From NCBI GenBank assembly GCA_031279715.1, contig JAITHY010000111.1, positions 1 through 9,231 on the forward strand: DNA of 9,231 nucleotides. The letters run 5' to 3'. The DNA is from Verrucomicrobiales bacterium (GTDB taxonomy: Bacteria > Verrucomicrobiota > Verrucomicrobiia > Methylacidiphilales > JAAUTS01). Below are positions 6,278-9,231 of this stretch, piece by piece. The translations under genes and the position numbers were made by a program. The notes beneath the pieces are model-generated. The model searched no databases. It worked only from the letters and a program-made list of their open reading frames with translations, and had not been told where the DNA came from. The number at the start of each line of letters is the position of its first letter. Positions within the stretch are counted from its first letter, which is position 1.

Positions 6278-7375
6278 ATGAGCAAACTTTCACTGTTGAT
6301 GAGCTTGTCAGTATTGGCGGCGGCGGCGAATTTGCCAGCCCAAAATCAAACGCCGGACAACGAACCCGTCGTGCAGGTCGTCAAAAAAGTACGCCCCGCC
6401 GTGGTCAACATTTACACCGAGACTGTCCAGCAGCGCATCGCGCAAACCCAAGCCGACGTGTATTTTCATCGCGGGCGCATCGTGCAAATCCCCCTCCGCA
6501 GCCTCGGCTCCGGCGCGATAGTCTCGCCTGACGGCTATATCGTCACCAACGAGCATGTCGTTGGCAAGGCGGGCCGCGGGGCCATCAAGGTCACACTCGC
6601 TGACGATGAGTCGTACCCCGCGCGCTTGGTGCACGCTGACCGCGACCTTGACCTGGCGCTCATCAAAATTGACACGAAGCGTCCGCTGGCGGCGATTGAT
6701 TTGGGCAAACTCTCGCCGAATTTGCTGGGGCAGACTGTCATCGCCATCGGCAATCCGGTCGGCTACGAAAGCAGCGTCAGCCACGGCATCCTCAGCGCCG
6801 TCAACCGCACGCTGACAGTGGGCGACACCACCTACGACGCGCTGTTGCAAACCGACGCCGCCATCAACCCCGGCAACAGCGGCGGCCCGCTGGTGGACAT
6901 CGCGGGGCAATTCGTCGGCTTGAACACAGTGAAGCAGGGCGCGGGCGTGGAGGGCATCGGCTTCGCCATCCCCGCCGAGCGCATCGTCGCGTTCGTCACG
7001 CAAGCCATCGACATCGCCGAGGGCCGCACACCGGAGCCATCGCCGGTGGACCTCGCCGCTGTGCTGCAACAAAAATTCGGCTTCCACGCGCGGGAAATGG
7101 ACGCGGCGCTGGCGAAGCAATTCGGCTATCCGCTGGGCAGCGGGCTGATGGTGGACGCCGTGGACGAGGGCGGTCCCGCCGACCAGGCCGGCATTCAAAA
7201 AGGCATGCTCCTCCGCAGCGTTGGCGACCGCTACGTGCGTTCGCTGGCCGACTTGCCGCGCAATCTGCAACGCCTGAAATCCGGCGACCCGCTGACGGTG
7301 ACGCTGTCCTTCTACCGCCAATACGGCGCGCGCAACACCGTCGTCACCGCCTCGGCCAGGTTAAAGGCGCGGTAA
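6278..7375 (+). CDS. HtrA/DegP-like periplasmic serine protease with one PDZ domain
   Basis: A 365-residue S1C (HtrA family) protease, expected to degrade or refold damaged proteins outside the cytoplasm. Seen: a short signal peptide (MSKLSLLMSLSVLAAAANLPA, cleavage near 21); a trypsin-like domain (about 30-245) with catalytic His93 (TNEHVVG), Asp125 (DRDLDLALIKI) and Ser201 (NPGNSGGPL); LGSGAIVSPDGYIVTNEH before the His; and GVEGIGFAIP after the Ser. All three catalytic residues are present. A single PDZ domain (about 262-350, GSGLMVDAVDEGGPADQAGIQKGMLL) follows. Classical DegP/DegQ have two PDZ domains and about 450 or more residues, so the length resembles DegS-type or other single-PDZ forms. 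DegS, however, has a membrane anchor, whereas this looks cleaved. It converges with DUF3820, ending eight bases before that gene's stop. No Shine-Dalgarno is visible. Confidence 0.93.
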   Translation: MSKLSLLMSLSVLAAAANLPAQNQTPDNEPVVQVVKKVRPAVVNIYTETVQQRIAQTQADVYFHRGRIVQIPLRSLGSGAIVSPDGYIVTNEHVVGKAGRGAIKVTLADDESYPARLVHADRDLDLALIKIDTKRPLAAIDLGKLSPNLLGQTVIAIGNPVGYESSVSHGILSAVNRTLTVGDTTYDALLQTDAAINPGNSGGPLVDIAGQFVGLNTVKQGAGVEGIGFAIPAERIVAFVTQAIDIAEGRTPEPSPVDLAAVLQQKFGFHAREMDAALAKQFGYPLGSGLMVDAVDEGGPADQAGIQKGMLLRSVGDRYVRSLADLPRNLQRLKSGDPLTVTLSFYRQYGARNTVVTASARLKAR

Positions 7376-7383
7376 GTCACCGT

Positions 7384-7602
7384 TCAGCGGCGGAGCACGT
7401 TGAACGCATCGTCAGCGCCCTCGCGCTTGGCTTCAAGGACAAGGCGCAATAATTTTCCCAACTCGCCGGCGGGAAAGCCTTTTTGCTCAAACCAACACAG
7501 ATACTCGGCGGGCAGGTCATGCAAACGCCTTCCCGCGAATTTACCGAAGGGCATTTTCCAATCCCGCAAACGCTCCCAATCTTTTCGCGCGGCCTCGTCC
7601 AT
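7384..7602 (-). CDS. DUF3820 family small protein
   Basis: 72 residues, reading the complement from the ATG at 7602. The signature MPFGKFAGRRLHDLPAEYL followed by CWFEQKGFPAGELGKLLRLV spans residues 17-55 and matches the DUF3820 pattern (MPFGKYKG..L.DLP..YL.WF..KGFP.G.LG). The name 'putative quorum-sensing-regulated virulence factor' has been attached to the family, but I know of no firm biochemical role. The MPFGK.KG motif resembles short modules found next to exonuclease and helicase domains, which is only suggestive. It starts two bases after the upstream phosphatase gene ends, so the two are probably cotranscribed. Full family length, no Shine-Dalgarno. Confidence 0.85.
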   Translation of the reverse strand: MDEAARKDWERLRDWKMPFGKFAGRRLHDLPAEYLCWFEQKGFPAGELGKLLRLVLEAKREGADDAFNVLRR

Positions 7603-7604
7603 GA

Positions 7605-8504
7605 TTATTCAAACGCGCTGATGACGGGCCGGCCCCAAAAGCTCTCCGGAATCGGAACGCCCAGCAGCCACAGCGCCGTCGCCGCGGTGTCATAAGTCAG
7701 CACCGGGGCGCTGATGGTGAGGTTTTTTTTCACTCCCCGGCCCCACGCCACCCACGGGATGTCAACGTCAGCGTGCGTGGAATTGCCGTGGGTGCCGACG
7801 GTTTTGCCTTCTTTGTTTGTGATATTGTGCCCGCCGTGGTCCGCGGTCAGAATGAAGACGCTGGCGTTCTCCAGTCCGGATTTATTCACGGCCTCGCGGA
7901 TGACTGTCAGCGCCGCGTCACAATCAGCGACGGCCTGGTTTTGCTCCGGCGAGCCGATGCCGTGCCGGTGCCCCGTATGGTCAATCTCGGCAAAATGGAT
8001 GAAGCAGAGCGCGGGTTTGAGCGCGCCGATTTTTTGGGCAAACTCCGCCGCGATGGCTCCGGCATGGGCGCCGACGAAAAACTCATCCACGCTGCCGCTC
8101 ACCGCCAGGTGTTTGAACTTTTCCTTGCCGACGAACATCGCCGTCGCCAGCCCCTGTTTTTTTGCCAGGCTGAACACGGTTGGCACGCTGACAGTGCCAC
8201 GCTCCGGCTGATAGTCGTTCCAGTCAACCTGATGCGCTTGAATGCCGACACCCGTCAGCATTGAGGCATGCGACGGCAGCGTGATGCTCGGCACAATCGT
8301 GTACGCCTGCCAAGTCGCCGCGCCCTCGGCGAACATTTTTTTGAACTCCGGCGCCGGCCGGTTTCGGATAATTTCCCCGCCGCCTTGGTCAAAGCTGATG
8401 ATGAAAACGTGTTCCGCCCGCCGTTCCGCCGCTGACCATGAGTTTCCCGCCAGAAAAATTGTCACCATCAGCGGCCAAAAATTCTTTCGTATGAGCGCAT
8501 GCAT
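7605..8504 (-). CDS. Exported alkaline-phosphatase-superfamily enzyme (phosphodiesterase/pyrophosphatase type)
   Basis: 299 residues from the ATG at 8504 (a GTG at 8507 would add one residue). The N-terminus ALIRKNFWPLMVTIFLAGNS then WSAAE is a signal peptide, placing the enzyme in the periplasm or outside. The fold matches the type I phosphodiesterase/nucleotide pyrophosphatase branch: metal ligand Asp39 (FIISFDQ), the nucleophile Thr75 in PSITLPSHASMLTG, Asp175 and His179 (FAEIDHTGH), Asp222-His223 (ILTADHGGH) and His239 (VGTHGNS). All two-zinc-site ligands appear present. The substrate is unknown; phosphodiesters, nucleotides or phosphonates are all possible. At 299 residues it is short for the group (commonly 350-450), and FDQGGG replaces the more usual 'DGxR'. 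It is upstream of, and probably cotranscribed with, DUF3820. Confidence 0.88.
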   Translation of the reverse strand: MHALIRKNFWPLMVTIFLAGNSWSAAERRAEHVFIISFDQGGGEIIRNRPAPEFKKMFAEGAATWQAYTIVPSITLPSHASMLTGVGIQAHQVDWNDYQPERGTVSVPTVFSLAKKQGLATAMFVGKEKFKHLAVSGSVDEFFVGAHAGAIAAEFAQKIGALKPALCFIHFAEIDHTGHRHGIGSPEQNQAVADCDAALTVIREAVNKSGLENASVFILTADHGGHNITNKEGKTVGTHGNSTHADVDIPWVAWGRGVKKNLTISAPVLTYDTAATALWLLGVPIPESFWGRPVISAFE

Positions 8505-8605
8505 CACCGGATATTAACCTCTGCCCGCCCCCGATGGCGACTTAATTCACCCGCTCAAAAATAAAACTCGCCACTCCGCGGCTGTTCGTCTAATTTCATC
8601 CCCCT

Positions 8606-9231
8606 ATGGAAATCTCAGAACGCGTAAGTAAATTAACGCCGTCGCTGACGCTCGCCGTCGATGCGAAGGCAAAGGCTCTCAAGGCCGAGGGTGTGGATGT
8701 GATCGGACTTGGCGCCGGCGAGCCGGACTTTGACACTCCCGAACACATCAAAGCCGCCGCCATGGGTTTCCTCGAGGCGGGCTTTACCAAATACACCCCC
8801 TCCTCCGGCATTCCCGAACTGCGCGCCGCCATTGCCGAAAAATTGAAAAAAGAAAACAATCTCGACTACGAACCAAGCCAAATCATCGTCAACTGCGGTG
8901 CCAAGCACTCCTGTTACAACGCGCTGCTGGCGGTGCTCAACCCCGGCGACGAAGTGCTCATCCCCGCGCCGTACTGGGTCAGCTATCCCGAAATGGTCAA
9001 ACTCGCCGGCGGCGAACCCGTCATCGTGCCGACCACGGCGGAGACCGGTTACAAACTCACACCCGAATTGTTCCGCGAATACACCAGCCCGCTGACCAAG
9101 ATGGTCATCATCAACAGCCCCGGCAACCCGACCGGCGTCGTGTACACCGAGAACGAACTCGCCGCGCTGGCGGAAGTCGCGCTCGACGATGACATTTACA
9201 TCCTCTCGGACGAAATTTACGAAAAACTCAT
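8606..9231 (+). CDS. PLP-dependent aminotransferase, probably aspartate aminotransferase, 3' end cut by window
   Basis: The first 208 codons plus two bases of a class I/II (fold type I) aminotransferase; usual length is about 390-400, so half is missing. Seen: MEISERVSKLTPS with LAVDAKAKALKAEGVDVIGL (typical opening of the Ib aspartate aminotransferase group); GAGEPDFDTPEHI (37-49); FTKYTPSSGIPELRAAIA (60-77); NCGAKHSCYNAL (95-106), which lines the PLP phosphate site; PYWVSYPEM (122-130) with the PLP-stacking aromatic; NSPGNPTGVVY (169-179) with the substrate-carboxylate Asn; and SDEIYEKL (201-208) with the PLP-contacting Asp and Tyr. The catalytic lysine lies beyond the window. It would interconvert aspartate and oxaloacetate with glutamate/2-oxoglutarate; some relatives also use prephenate. 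It is divergent from the phosphatase gene across 101 bases and has no Shine-Dalgarno. Confidence 0.93.
   Translation, partial: MEISERVSKLTPSLTLAVDAKAKALKAEGVDVIGLGAGEPDFDTPEHIKAAAMGFLEAGFTKYTPSSGIPELRAAIAEKLKKENNLDYEPSQIIVNCGAKHSCYNALLAVLNPGDEVLIPAPYWVSYPEMVKLAGGEPVIVPTTAETGYKLTPELFREYTSPLTKMVIINSPGNPTGVVYTENELAALAEVALDDDIYILSDEIYEKL

Larger units (their letters stand above)
421..9099. repeat. Dispersed 6-10 base word GTCAGC(G), about 60 copies
   Basis: First base of each GTCAGC on the plus strand: 424, 563, 595, 668, 743, 1426, 1696, 2612, 2675, 2915, 2974, 3071, 3401, 3602, 4092, 4226, 4484, 4568, 4802, 4808, 5564, 5582, 5765, 5986, 6149, 6155, 6776, 7411, 7696, 7767, 7906, 8254, 8978. As GCTGAC: 478, 545, 777, 1174, 1243, 1419, 2525, 2537, 3019, 3274, 3767, 3830, 4282, 4300, 4547, 4756, 5123, 5195, 5908, 6599, 6635, 6811, 7291, 8187, 8431, 8644, 9091. 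That is 33 plus 27, counted by eye. In 49 of 60 the next base is G (GTCAGCG). The three words differing only in the first base (ATCAGC, TTCAGC, CTCAGC with complements) total about 16, 8 and 5. All copies lie in genes except 4092, which is in the short 4006-4107 frame. Confidence 0.85.

Noticed and set aside
5221..6531. Long plus-strand open frame (436 codons)
   Set aside because: Antisense to the DUF2851 gene and running out of frame into the protease gene; Arg/His/Gln-rich composition typical of a GC-rich shadow, no family pattern.
6308..7321. Long minus-strand open frame (337 codons)
   Set aside because: Exactly antisense to the HtrA-like protease, whose catalytic triad and PDZ domain are intact; composition is that of a shadow.
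7376..7383. Terminator between the convergent protease and DUF3820 genes
   Set aside because: Only eight bases separate the stops and I see no GC stem followed by a T run on either strand.
8508..8605. Clear promoters in the gap between the phosphatase and aminotransferase genes
   Set aside because: There are AT-rich patches (TTAATAT on the complement, TAATTT at 8591 on plus) but no convincing -35 partners at proper spacing, so I did not annotate one.

Overview
This is GC-rich bacterial chromosome (I estimate a little over 60% GC) carrying nine recognisable genes plus one short possible remnant. No tRNA, rRNA, CRISPR array or complete mobile element is visible. The gene mix fits the PVC superphylum, most likely Verrucomicrobiota: folate-type TrmFO, a DUF2851 protein, an orphan TonB with a long Ala/Pro linker, a periplasmic HtrA-like protease, DUF3820, a short intergenic 'GGATGAACAC' tandem of the type common in that group, and no Shine-Dalgarno motifs. 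This placement is an inference from content, not from a marker phylogeny.

Layout. Minus strand 1-969 is the 5' part of trmFO, cut by the left window edge. It diverges from a compact plus-strand cluster: 1090-2205 (membrane-anchored, proline-rich protein of unknown role), 2213-3322 (FAD-dependent oxidoreductase of the geranylgeranyl-reductase type) and 3332-3976 (two-helix membrane protein of unknown role), with gaps of 7 and 9 bases. A 33-codon reading frame at 4006-4107 follows and may be the broken start of an EcsC-like gene. It ends in an AT-rich inverted repeat, beyond which the minus-strand tonB gene ends. Minus-strand DUF2851 (4888-6276) lies 45 bases upstream of tonB. DUF2851 and the plus-strand HtrA-like protease (6278-7375) start back to back, one base apart. 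Next, on the minus strand, come DUF3820 (7384-7602) and a secreted alkaline-phosphatase-superfamily enzyme (7605-8504), two bases apart. Finally a plus-strand PLP aminotransferase, probably aspartate aminotransferase, starts at 8606 and runs off the right edge. No stretch over 300 bases lacks a gene.

The genes do not form one obvious pathway. The shared theme is a mix of housekeeping (tRNA modification, amino-acid metabolism) and envelope functions (TonB energy transduction, periplasmic proteolysis, exported phosphohydrolase, membrane proteins).

The most striking signal is not a gene. The word GTCAGC (reverse complement GCTGAC), usually extended to GTCAGCG and often to ACYGTCAGCG, occurs 60 times by hand count, about once per 150 bases, on both strands and almost entirely inside genes. 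Base composition predicts about six. It appears in more than one reading frame and seems to impose Leu-Thr, Val-Ser, Ser-Ala and Ala-Asp pairs on unrelated proteins. It resembles a genome-wide DNA address word (uptake sequence, HIP1-like or Chi-like) at exceptionally high density.
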